Shown here in pieces: positions 1-6,030 of a stretch of DNA of 36,846 bases. The stretch is from the NCBI GenBank assembly GCA_015061335.1, contig SUWT01000015.1:1-36846 (forward strand). Direction: 5' to 3'. Numbering within the stretch: the first letter of the stretch is position 1; every line of letters begins with the position of its first letter. This DNA comes from Lentimicrobiaceae bacterium. Lineage in GTDB: Bacteria > Bacteroidota > Bacteroidia > Bacteroidales > F082. Below the pieces are notes generated by a model that had not been told where the DNA came from, did no database searches, and saw only the letters and a program-made list of their open reading frames with translations. The position numbers and the translations under genes are program-made.

Positions 1-24
1 CATTACAATTTGTTCAGGATTCAT
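1..24 (-). CDS. N-terminus of unidentified leftward gene (partial)
   Basis: An ATG at 22-24 on the minus strand begins an open frame reading MNPEQIVM before the window ends. A near-consensus promoter at 127-157 points towards it, and the start would lie about 95 nt downstream of the predicted transcription start. Only eight codons are visible, so no family can be named. The start codon could pair within a small hairpin (see the leader entry). Confidence 0.4.
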
Positions 25-120
25 AGTTCGTACTACTCTATGTTTTCAGTGGCTCTCGTACATTTCTAACTTCCACTGTTGCAAGCCTCCTTCCGCTTGG
101 CTTTGGATGTTGGTCTAAAC
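25..120 (-). promoter_or_regulatory. Structured 5' leader (three possible hairpins)
   Basis: On the leftward transcript three stems can be drawn: AAGCC/GGCTT (plus-strand 99-103 with 83-87), CAGTGG/CCACTG (73-78 with 47-52; 6 bp, no mismatch) and CATAG/CTATG (38-42 with 22-26), the last including the ATG at 22-24. GTACGA occurs twice. No known riboswitch or ribosomal-protein leader class was recognised. The stems are seen in the sequence; a regulatory role is inference. Confidence 0.4.
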
Positions 121-126
121 TGTTTG

Positions 127-157
127 CAAATATACGATATAAGAAAGTAAAAGTCAA
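127..157 (-). promoter_or_regulatory. Bacteroidetes-type promoter, leftward
   Basis: Minus strand: TATATTTG (127-134) followed by C, with TTG (155-157) exactly 20 nt upstream. This matches the TTG-N19-21-TAnnTTTG pattern of the primary sigma factor in Bacteroidetes. It drives the gene leaving the left edge and is divergent from the PUR-gene promoter. Confidence 0.7.
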
Positions 158-199
158 GAAAAATTTTCAAAAAAAATTTCACGCTATAAGATTTTTATT

Positions 200-207
200 T
201 ATTTTTG
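200..207 (+). promoter_or_regulatory. -7 box for the PUR-like gene
   Basis: TATTTTTG followed by C fits TAnnTTTGC. A transcription start near 214 would leave about 35 nt of 5' UTR before the ATG at 249. The -33 position is only T-rich (TTTC). Confidence 0.5.
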
Positions 208-248
208 CTAATTCAAAATTCATTCGTAGAACACAAATTTTTGACAGT

Positions 249-599
249 ATGGAAAATGAAAAAATGAACAATCGCGAGGAATTGTTTTCGAAGGCGATAC
301 GTGCAGGCAAGCGTACATATTTTTTCGACGTGAAGACAACAAAAGGTGAGGAGAAGTATATGACAATCACAGAAAGCAAGCGTCGTTTCAGTAATGAGCA
401 AAACCGCTTTTTCTATGAAAAACATAAACTTTTCTTGTATAAAGAAGATTTTGAGAAGTTCAGCAACGCATTGAAAGACACCTTGAATTTCATTGAGACA
501 GGAGAATATCCAGAAGGTTATTTCGATGAGCCGAAACATGAAGAATTCGAAGATGACGACAAGTCATTGGAAGCATGGTTTGATGAATTAGATAAATAA
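249..599 (+). CDS. PUR-alpha-like nucleic-acid-binding protein (DUF3276 family)
   Basis: The 116-residue product has the features of the small Bacteroidetes DUF3276/PUR family: the basic, aromatic AGKRTYFFDVK segment near residue 20, then MTITESKRRF and FYEKHKLFLYKEDFEKF, and a strongly acidic tail (DEPKHEEFEDDD). PUR domains bind single-stranded DNA or RNA; a role in nucleic-acid metabolism is inferred from the family, with no specific target evident. The first ATG (249) is used here; an ATG at 264 would remove five poorly conserved residues. The gene stands alone, with its own -7 box upstream and a good terminator downstream. A heptamer repeat array begins three bases after its stop codon. 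Confidence 0.88.
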   Translation: MENEKMNNREELFSKAIRAGKRTYFFDVKTTKGEEKYMTITESKRRFSNEQNRFFYEKHKLFLYKEDFEKFSNALKDTLNFIETGEYPEGYFDEPKHEEFEDDDKSLEAWFDELDK

Positions 600-601
600 A
601 A

Positions 602-636
602 TGTACAATTGACAATGTACAATTAACAATTGAGGG
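602..636. repeat. Heptamer array, TTGACAA-type unit (intergenic)
   Basis: Five consecutive 7-bp units: TGTACAA, TTGACAA, TGTACAA, TTAACAA, TTGAGGG. Nearly the same series in the same order is found inside dapB at 4232-4266. The array lies between the PUR gene stop and its terminator hairpin. Confidence 0.8.
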
Positions 637-637
637 G

Positions 638-671
638 GAGCTGCTATTGAAAGATGGCAGCTCTTTTTTTT
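638..671 (+). terminator. Rho-independent terminator after the PUR-like gene
   Basis: A 7-bp perfect stem GAGCTGC (638-644) with GCAGCTC (657-663), a 12-nt loop, then a run of eight T residues. Confidence 0.8.
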
Positions 672-675
672 ATGA

Positions 676-719
676 TTTCTTCTCTTAGAAAATATTACGT
701 TATGTAGTATTTTTGTGAG
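676..719. repeat. Direct repeat copy 1 with palindromic core and promoter
   Basis: This 44-nt segment recurs at 1181-1223 with one substitution (A687 to G) and one T fewer. It starts TTTCTTCTCTT and ends TTGTGAG. The core at 689-713 is an imperfect palindrome (AAAATA-t-TAC, GTTAT loop, GTA-g-TATTTT). A -7 box TATTTTTG lies at 708-715, 41 nt before the ATG at 756; the -33 position reads TTA here. A palindrome between the -33 and -7 positions looks like an operator, which is inference. Confidence 0.6.
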
Positions 720-755
720 TGATAAAATTACGTTTAACCGAATATCAGAATTATT

Positions 756-1166
756 ATGGAATCTTTTATGACAATAAAATGTGTCAATAGTGACGACATT
801 TTCAAAGACGCACAAGAAATAATAGAACAAACTCGTAACAATGCGTACCAAGCAGTCAATGTTGCGATGATACAGCGCAATTGGCTTTTAGGAAAACGAA
901 TAGCAGACGAAGAATTAAAAGGAAAAAACAGAGCTGAATATGGTAAAGAAATTATAAAAAAACTTGCAGATTTCTTAACTAACAAATATGGGAAAGGATT
1001 TGATTTCAGCAGTTTATACAAATATGTACGTTTCTACAAGGAGTTTCCTGAGATTTTGGACTCAGCAAGTCCAAAATTCTATCTTCTATCATGGACACAT
1101 TACAGATCCCTATTGAGGGTTTCAGATAAAACCGTAACAGAAAATCATTTTCGAATTACAATCTGA
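756..1166 (+). pseudogene. Truncated YhcG/DUF1016 protein, N-terminal domain only
   Basis: The 136-residue product matches the N-terminal DUF1016_N domain of YhcG-type proteins: AYQAVNVAMIQRNWLLGKRI, EYGKEIIKKL, then FGKGF-like GKGFDFSSLYKYVRFY and LSWTHYRSLLRV near residue 113. Full-length members run to about 350 residues and end in a PD-(D/E)XK nuclease-like domain, which is absent here. Homology stops shortly after the SWTHY motif and the frame ends in unrelated residues, so this is probably a decayed gene. The family is common near restriction systems and mobile regions, but its function is not well settled. An ATG at 768 is an alternative start. Confidence 0.75.
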
Positions 1167-1172
1167 GAATAA

Positions 1173-1319
1173 ATGATATATTTCTTCTCTTGGAAAATAT
1201 TACGTTATGTAGTATTTTGTGAGACCGCACAAAAAATCTCCGACCACATCATAAACACGTATTATCCTTTGTTCGTTAAATTTGAAAAGGTAATGCTCGA
1301 AAAGATGGAGGAACAATGA
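1173..1319 (+). pseudogene. Small ORF, probable 3' remnant of an unidentified gene
   Basis: An open frame of 48 codons from ATG 1173 to TGA 1317-1319. The first third reads through promoter-repeat copy 2 and is probably not authentic protein. The rest (AQKISDHIINTYYPLF, then EKVMLEKMEEQ) has a credible amphipathic, protein-like composition and could be the C-terminus of a lost gene. No family was recognised. Its stop overlaps the ATG of the next short frame (ATGA), an arrangement typical of operons. Confidence 0.3.
1181..1223. repeat. Direct repeat copy 2 (duplicated promoter region)
   Basis: The partner of 676-719. This copy has TTG at the -33 position (1190-1192) followed by a 20-nt spacer, but its -7 box is shortened to TATTTTG by loss of one T. 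The palindromic core (1194-1218) is unchanged. The two copies flank the YhcG fragment. Confidence 0.6.
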
Positions 1320-1443
1320 TATACGGAATAAAGGAAGAATATTGGCAAAAGCTCCCCGTCCCCGCTCCCAAATCCCCGTCCCCTCAAAAAAAAATTGTTG
1401 ATAACTTCTCTCTTCACATTATATATTTATACAATAAAAATTG
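1224..1443. other. Decayed intergenic stretch before parA
   Basis: Together with copy 2 this fills the roughly 310 bp between the YhcG fragment and parA. It holds the end of the 1173 ORF, a 47-codon frame at 1316-1459 starting MIYGIKEEYWQK and overlapping the previous stop, and a GC-rich repeat at 1351-1384. No intact gene was seen. The overlapping frames suggest the relic of a small operon. Confidence 0.4.
1351..1384. repeat. C-rich heptamer-like repeat (GCTCCCC/GTCCCC)
   Basis: Units GCTCCCC, GTCCCC, GCTCCCA, AATCCCC, GTCCCCT in tandem. The base composition is strikingly unlike the AT-rich surroundings. It lies in frame within the remnant ORF at 1316-1459, where it would encode a proline-rich stretch. 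Confidence 0.55.
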
Positions 1444-1451
1444 TACCTTTG
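1444..1451 (+). promoter_or_regulatory. -7 box for parA
   Basis: TACCTTTG matches TAnnTTTG, 27 nt before the parA ATG. No clear TTG is found about 20 nt upstream. Confidence 0.5.
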
Positions 1452-1477
1452 TAGTTTAAATAATAAATAAACAAGAC

Positions 1478-2257
1478 ATGGGTAAGATAATAGCGATAGC
1501 GAATCAAAAAGGCGGTGTAGGGAAGACGACCACTGCCATTAATTTAGCCGCGAGCCTTGCCGTTTTAGAACGTAAGACTCTTCTTATTGACGCTGATCCG
1601 CAAGCAAATTCCACATCAGGTGTAGGTTATGATCCTAAAGAAATTGACGGTAGCATTTACGAGTGCATCATCGATGGCTTAGATCCAAGGACCATAATTA
1701 AGGAGACAGAGACTCCAAACATGTTTCTATTGCCGGCTCATATCGACTTAGTTGGAGCCGAGATAGAAATAATAAATCTGCCTCAGCGTGAAAAAATGAT
1801 GAGCGAAGCTTTGTCATCAGTCATAGAAGAGTACGATTATATCATTATCGACTGCTCTCCATCACTAGGTCTTATCACCGTCAATGCCTTAACAGCATCC
1901 GACTCAGTAATAATCCCCGTCCAATGCCAATATTTCGCATTGGAAGGTCTGGGCAAACTATTAAATACCATAAAAATCGTTCAAAACCGCTTTAACCAGA
2001 AACTTGATATCGAAGGTATTTTATTGACCATGTTTGACTCGAGAACACGTATTTCAAAACAAGTAGTGGAAGAGGTAAAGACTCATTTCCAATCAATGGT
2101 TTTCGATACTATCATCAATGTCAACACCAAATTAAGCGAAGCTCCAAGCTATGGTCAAACCATCATCATGCATGATGCCACAAGTTCCGGAGCCATCAAC
2201 TATCTTAACCTAGCAAGAGAAATAATAAAAAACAACGAAAATGACATTACAGAATAA
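1478..2257 (+). CDS. parA: Chromosome-partitioning ATPase ParA (Soj)
   Basis: The 259-residue protein has the deviant Walker A motif KGGVGKTT at residues 11-18, the switch DADPQAN at 38-44 and Walker B IIIDCSPSLG near 120. This is the full-length chromosomal ParA/Soj form, without the N-terminal HTH of plasmid type Ia proteins. ParA binds DNA non-specifically as an ATP dimer and is released by ParB, which moves the origin region. It overlaps parB by 17 bp, so the two are translationally coupled. No consensus parS was noticed in the window. Confidence 0.96.
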   Translation: MGKIIAIANQKGGVGKTTTAINLAASLAVLERKTLLIDADPQANSTSGVGYDPKEIDGSIYECIIDGLDPRTIIKETETPNMFLLPAHIDLVGAEIEIINLPQREKMMSEALSSVIEEYDYIIIDCSPSLGLITVNALTASDSVIIPVQCQYFALEGLGKLLNTIKIVQNRFNQKLDIEGILLTMFDSRTRISKQVVEEVKTHFQSMVFDTIINVNTKLSEAPSYGQTIIMHDATSSGAINYLNLAREIIKNNENDITE

Positions 2258-3134
2258 GAAAAGAGGCTTGGGACGTGGCTTGGATGCCATCTTACAAAGC
2301 CCTGAAACCGACATAACATCATCTGACATATCCGGCAATTATGTAGCCGGCGCTGTAGCCGAGTTAAACATAGATTTTATAGAAGCAAATCCATTTCAAC
2401 CTAGAACTGATTTTGACGATAACGCATTAGAGGAACTAGCAGAATCCATTAAGATACAAGGTGTCATACAGCCTGTCACGGTAAGGAAAATGGGTCGCGA
2501 CAAGTATCAGCTCATCTCTGGAGAACGCCGTCTCCGCGCATCAAAGTTGGCTGGGCTTAAGACTATACCCGTTTTTATTCGTGTCGCCAACGATGAACAA
2601 ATGCTGGAAATGGCTCTCATAGAGAATACTCACCGTGAGGATCTCAACGCCATAGAGGTGGCTCTCTCCTATCAACGTCTTCTGGAAGAATGCCGACTTA
2701 CACAGGAACAGCTTAGTGAGAAAGTAGGTAAAGACAGAACTACCGTCTCAAACTTCTTACGCCTTCTGAAACTACCACCAGAAGTGCAGGTAGCATTGCG
2801 CGACGGCTACATCTCCATGAGCCAGGCTCGTAGCATAATCAATATAGATGATAAGACAAAACAACTGCTCATCCTTAAGGAAATAATAGATAAAGACCTG
2901 AGCGTCAGACAAGTAGAAGAAATAGTACGTAACACAAACACTAAAAACACTAAAACAAAAAAACAAAAAAACATCTTACCAGAAACTTTTGTCAACCAAG
3001 GAGAGAAATTATCCAAGTCACTGAATGCCAAAGTTAAAATTGAACGTAACAACAGAGGTAAAGGTAGTATTACAATAAATTTCAAAAACGACTCTGATTT
3101 CGAAAGACTGATGTCTATCATTTATAAAGATTGA
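2241..3134 (+). CDS. parB: Chromosome-partitioning protein ParB (Spo0J)
   Basis: A 297-residue ParB. It starts with the ParA-interacting KKRGLGRGLDAIL segment (residues 6-18), followed by the CTP-binding/N-engagement region with ISGERRLRA (92-100) and ENTHREDLNAIE (about 128-139), a helix-turn-helix (TQEQLSEKVGKDRTTVSNFL, about 154-173) and a short C-terminal dimerisation domain. The linker near residues 231-247 is a run of Asn, Thr, Lys and Gln codons made of repeated ACACTAAAA/AAAAAAAC-like DNA, possibly another low-complexity insertion. ParB loads at parS sites and slides as a CTP clamp. Confidence 0.96.
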   Translation: MTLQNKKRGLGRGLDAILQSPETDITSSDISGNYVAGAVAELNIDFIEANPFQPRTDFDDNALEELAESIKIQGVIQPVTVRKMGRDKYQLISGERRLRASKLAGLKTIPVFIRVANDEQMLEMALIENTHREDLNAIEVALSYQRLLEECRLTQEQLSEKVGKDRTTVSNFLRLLKLPPEVQVALRDGYISMSQARSIINIDDKTKQLLILKEIIDKDLSVRQVEEIVRNTNTKNTKTKKQKNILPETFVNQGEKLSKSLNAKVKIERNNRGKGSITINFKNDSDFERLMSIIYKD

Positions 3135-3142
3135 AAATTTAT

Positions 3143-3712
3143 ATGTTAAAACGTTTTCTAATATTAACTCTGATTCTTTTTGTTTCTATTGTTAATGTCA
3201 TGGCAAAAAACGACAGTATAGTAGAACAAAAGAAACATGATCCTAAAAAAGCGACTCTTTACTCGGCTGTGCTACCAGGTCTGGGTCAGGCTTATAATAA
3301 AAAATATTGGAAAATACCTATCGTTTATGCTGGCATTGGAACTATATTCTACGTAGCTACCTCTAATGGTAACGAGTATAGAAATTACCGACAAGCATAC
3401 GATTATAAAACAGGTACAAACACAGATGTTAGCGAGGATGTCATAAGCATTGCAAATCGCTATTCTGCTGAAAATCTGATCTTTCTGCGTGACAACTATA
3501 GAAGAAACATGGAACTAAGCTGGATCATCATGGCTGTGTGGTACGGCTTAAATATCATAGACGCGACAGTAGATGCGCACTTCTTTGAATACGACATCGG
3601 CGATGATTTGACATTGAAAGTAGAACCAATGATACAGACCAATTATGCTTATTGGGATTCGGGATACGGATATGGAAACGGGAACGGAATTTCTTTGAAA
3701 CTAAAATTTTAA
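3143..3712 (+). CDS. DUF5683 membrane/envelope protein
   Basis: The ATG at 3143 is chosen over an upstream in-frame TTG at 3131 that overlaps the parB stop. The 189-residue product starts with a signal peptide (MLKRFLILTLILFVSIVNVMA). The DUF5683 signature follows: KKATLYSAVLPGLGQAYNKK, then YWKIPIVYAGIGTIFY. A second hydrophobic segment (WIIMAVWYGLNIIDATVDAH) is the usual second part of the family. DUF5683 genes frequently follow parB in Bacteroidetes, as here; the function is unknown. The C-terminus ends in an aromatic beta-strand-like segment (ISLKLKF) suggesting an envelope location. Confidence 0.85.
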   Translation: MLKRFLILTLILFVSIVNVMAKNDSIVEQKKHDPKKATLYSAVLPGLGQAYNKKYWKIPIVYAGIGTIFYVATSNGNEYRNYRQAYDYKTGTNTDVSEDVISIANRYSAENLIFLRDNYRRNMELSWIIMAVWYGLNIIDATVDAHFFEYDIGDDLTLKVEPMIQTNYAYWDSGYGYGNGNGISLKLKF

Positions 3713-3715
3713 ACG

Positions 3716-4468
3716 ATGAAGATTATATTGTTAGGATACGGCAAGATGGGTCACGAGGTAGAAAAAATAGCTTTACAACGTGGACATATTATTGTGGCAA
3801 AAATAGATAACGAAGAGGAATTCAGGAATTCAGGAATTCGGGAGCTATGTATTACCGGAACAAACAATCTAGTTGCCATTGAATTCAGCACACCAGCCAC
3901 AGCATACCATAACATCAACCGTTGCTTCGACCTGAACATTCCTGTCGTATGCGGAACAACAGCATGGTATCAGCATTTCGACGAGATTAAAGAAAGATGT
4001 GAAAGAGAAGGTCAGGCTTTGTTCTATGCACCCAACTTCAGCATCGGAATGAACATCATGTTTATGCTCAACCACCAACTTGCCAAGATAACAGAAAAAT
4101 ACGATTATAAACTAAGTCTCACAGAGACGCATCATATCCATAAACTCGACAAGCCCAGCGGCACAGCCGTGAAACTCGCCGAAGATATTTTAGACAACAA
4201 CAACAATTACAAATCATGGACGTTGAAGGAATGTACAATTGACAATGAACAATTGACAATTGATGATGTACTTCCAATTGAGGCGATCCGAGAAGGTGAT
4301 GTCTTTGGCATCCATGAGGTAAAAGCCGAATCAGACTGCGACATCATACAACTGCGTCACGAGGCGTTCAGCAGAAAAGGATTCGCTACCGGCGCGGTGA
4401 TAGCAGCAGAGTTCCTCATCGGCAAGAATGGAATTTATACAATGAACGATTTGTTGGGACAAAATTAA
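3716..4468 (+). CDS. dapB: 4-hydroxy-tetrahydrodipicolinate reductase DapB
   Basis: DapB reduces 4-hydroxy-tetrahydrodipicolinate with NAD(P)H in lysine and diaminopimelate synthesis. The 250-residue protein has the nucleotide-binding GYGKMG at residues 7-12, the CGTT motif near 82, YAPNFSIGMN near 102, the catalytic THHIHKLDKPSGTA (138-151, with H139/H140 and K143) and a C-terminal HEAFSRKGFATGAVIAAEF segment. It starts three bases after the DUF5683 stop. Two repeat arrays lie in frame inside it: an octamer array (3817-3840, giving EEFRNSGI-type residues) and a heptamer array (4232-4266, giving ECTIDNEQLTIDD), both in loop-like positions between conserved blocks. The frame and the catalytic residues are intact. 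Confidence 0.95.
   Translation: MKIILLGYGKMGHEVEKIALQRGHIIVAKIDNEEEFRNSGIRELCITGTNNLVAIEFSTPATAYHNINRCFDLNIPVVCGTTAWYQHFDEIKERCEREGQALFYAPNFSIGMNIMFMLNHQLAKITEKYDYKLSLTETHHIHKLDKPSGTAVKLAEDILDNNNNYKSWTLKECTIDNEQLTIDDVLPIEAIREGDVFGIHEVKAESDCDIIQLRHEAFSRKGFATGAVIAAEFLIGKNGIYTMNDLLGQN
3817..3840. repeat. Octamer array GGAATTCA x3 inside dapB
   Basis: Three perfect tandem 8-bp units (the last ends in G). Its 24 bp add eight codons without a frameshift. Related GGAATTC octamers occur between genes at 17500-17531. Confidence 0.8.
4232..4266. repeat. Heptamer array TTGACAA-type inside dapB
   Basis: Units TGTACAA, TTGACAA, TGAACAA, TTGACAA, TTGATGA. Compared with the intergenic array at 602-636, only two positions differ over the first four and a half units, and the register is the same. 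It encodes a hydrophilic insert between the substrate-binding core and the C-terminal strand. Confidence 0.85.
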
Positions 4469-4516
4469 AACCTGAGAACCTGAAAAAAATGAAAATCTGA
4501 AAATATAAAAAAATAA
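4469..4516. repeat. Octamer array AACCTGAA-type between dapB and lepB
   Basis: Six 8-bp units decaying rightwards: AACCTGAG, AACCTGAA, AAAAATGA, AAATCTGA, AAATATAA, AAAAATAA. It starts just after the dapB stop and fills nearly the whole gap to lepB. Confidence 0.6.
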
Positions 4517-4520
4517 AACT

Positions 4521-6029
4521 ATGTTAGCATTCATATTATTAGTACCGGCATTATTTACAATTCCAATCGCATTCTGCTGGAAGCTTTTCGAAAAAGCTGG
4601 TTATAAAGGATTCTATTCCGTAATACCATATTACAATCTATTCATCCTATCAAAGATCGTTAACGATACCAAATGGTGGTGGTATCTTCTGTTGATAATA
4701 CCATATATCAACTTCTTCACCATGATGCTGATGTTTATCGACCTGGCAAAATCATTCGGAAGGTTTAAGATATGGGAAATTGTATGTGCCGCAGTAATTC
4801 CTTTTATCTTCTTCCCTCTCGTAAGCATACAAGGCTCAAAATACAGCGACCCTAGAGTGACAAGCTATCCTGAAAAGGGAGCAGTACGCGATTGGCTCGA
4901 CTCCATCGTATGGGCTGTAGTTGCCGCCTTGATAATAAGGACATTCATGTTCGAGATGTACACCATTCCTTCTTCTAGTATGGAAAAATCACTGCTGGTA
5001 GGAGATTATCTGGTCGTAAGTAAACTAGGCTACGGACCTCGTATTCCTAACACTCCACTATCTTTCCCATTCGTACATCATACATTGCCATGGTCAAAAA
5101 CCGCAAAATCATATATAGAGTGGCCGCAACTTCCATACAAACGTCTTCCTGGAACAACAGAGATAAAACGCAACGACCCTATAGTATTTAACTTCCCCGC
5201 AGGTGATACCGTTAGCGAAGTATATCAGAGTAATGTCACTTTCTATCAGTTGGTTAGACATTATGGAAGAGAAAGGGTTATGAACGACAAGAAACAATTC
5301 GGCAATATCATAACACGTCCTGTAGATAAAAGAGAAAATTATGTAAAACGCCTCATCGGTATGCCGGGCGACACACTTCAGATCATTGACGGAATAGTAT
5401 ATATCAACGGTGAAATCGGTGATCAGCCAGAAGAAATGCAACATAATTATCTTGTTAAAATAAATTCCAATGGAATAAACTCCAAAATCCTGGAGAAATA
5501 CAACATCACCGAAGGATACAGAACAGCTAATCCTAATGAATTGATATTCAACATGACCGCCAATATTGCAGAAGAATTCAAGAAACTTCCTTTCGTGACA
5601 TCTGCAGAAAGGATGATAGCAGCAGCTGGCTCTGATATCTCAGAAGAAATATTCCCCAATGACACAACACATTTCAAGTGGAATACCGATAACTTCGGAC
5701 CTATCGTCATTCCTCAAGAAGGTATGACAGTCAAAATCAACGCAGAGAACATCGCATTGTACGACAGAGTCATCAAAGCATACGAACATAACGATATGTT
5801 AATCAAAGACGGTAAAATCTTCATTAACGGCAAAGAAACCGATGAATATACATTCAAGATGGATTATTATTGGATGATGGGTGACAACAGACATAACTCA
5901 CAAGATTCTCGCTTCTGGGGTTATGTTCCTGCCGATCATATCGTCGGAAAACCTGTTTTTGTTTGGTTGTCAATAGATAAAAACAGTGGTAAAATACGTT
6001 TTAACAAAACCTTCAGAACTGTAAAATAA
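4521..6029 (+). CDS. lepB: Signal peptidase I with N-terminal membrane domain
   Basis: The 502-residue protein removes signal peptides from secreted proteins at the outer face of the inner membrane. Residues 1-110 form three hydrophobic segments of the DUF5684-like module often fused to S26 peptidases in Bacteroidetes; a further anchor lies near 127-145. The catalytic serine is S153 in IPSSSMEKSL and the general-base lysine is K276 in YVKRLIGMPGD. The closing GDNRHNSQDSRFWG box is near residue 452. The long insertion between the serine and lysine boxes and the second one after K276 are usual for this phylum. The gap to ftsK is one base, so the two are probably co-transcribed. Confidence 0.95.
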   Translation: MLAFILLVPALFTIPIAFCWKLFEKAGYKGFYSVIPYYNLFILSKIVNDTKWWWYLLLIIPYINFFTMMLMFIDLAKSFGRFKIWEIVCAAVIPFIFFPLVSIQGSKYSDPRVTSYPEKGAVRDWLDSIVWAVVAALIIRTFMFEMYTIPSSSMEKSLLVGDYLVVSKLGYGPRIPNTPLSFPFVHHTLPWSKTAKSYIEWPQLPYKRLPGTTEIKRNDPIVFNFPAGDTVSEVYQSNVTFYQLVRHYGRERVMNDKKQFGNIITRPVDKRENYVKRLIGMPGDTLQIIDGIVYINGEIGDQPEEMQHNYLVKINSNGINSKILEKYNITEGYRTANPNELIFNMTANIAEEFKKLPFVTSAERMIAAAGSDISEEIFPNDTTHFKWNTDNFGPIVIPQEGMTVKINAENIALYDRVIKAYEHNDMLIKDGKIFINGKETDEYTFKMDYYWMMGDNRHNSQDSRFWGYVPADHIVGKPVFVWLSIDKNSGKIRFNKTFRTVK

Positions 6030-6030
6030 A

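Noticed and set aside
25..140. Open frame through the leader on the minus strand, ending in TAG before the ATG
   Set aside because: It crosses the promoter and has no start codon downstream of the predicted transcript start; more simply explained as leader RNA.
676..1223. Integron attC or transposon ends around the YhcG fragment
   Set aside because: The repeats are in direct orientation, lack R'/R'' attC boxes, and include promoter elements; no integrase or transposase is present.
1478..3134. parS site near parAB
   Set aside because: No TGTTNCACGTGNAACA-like palindrome was noticed by eye in this segment or elsewhere in the window.
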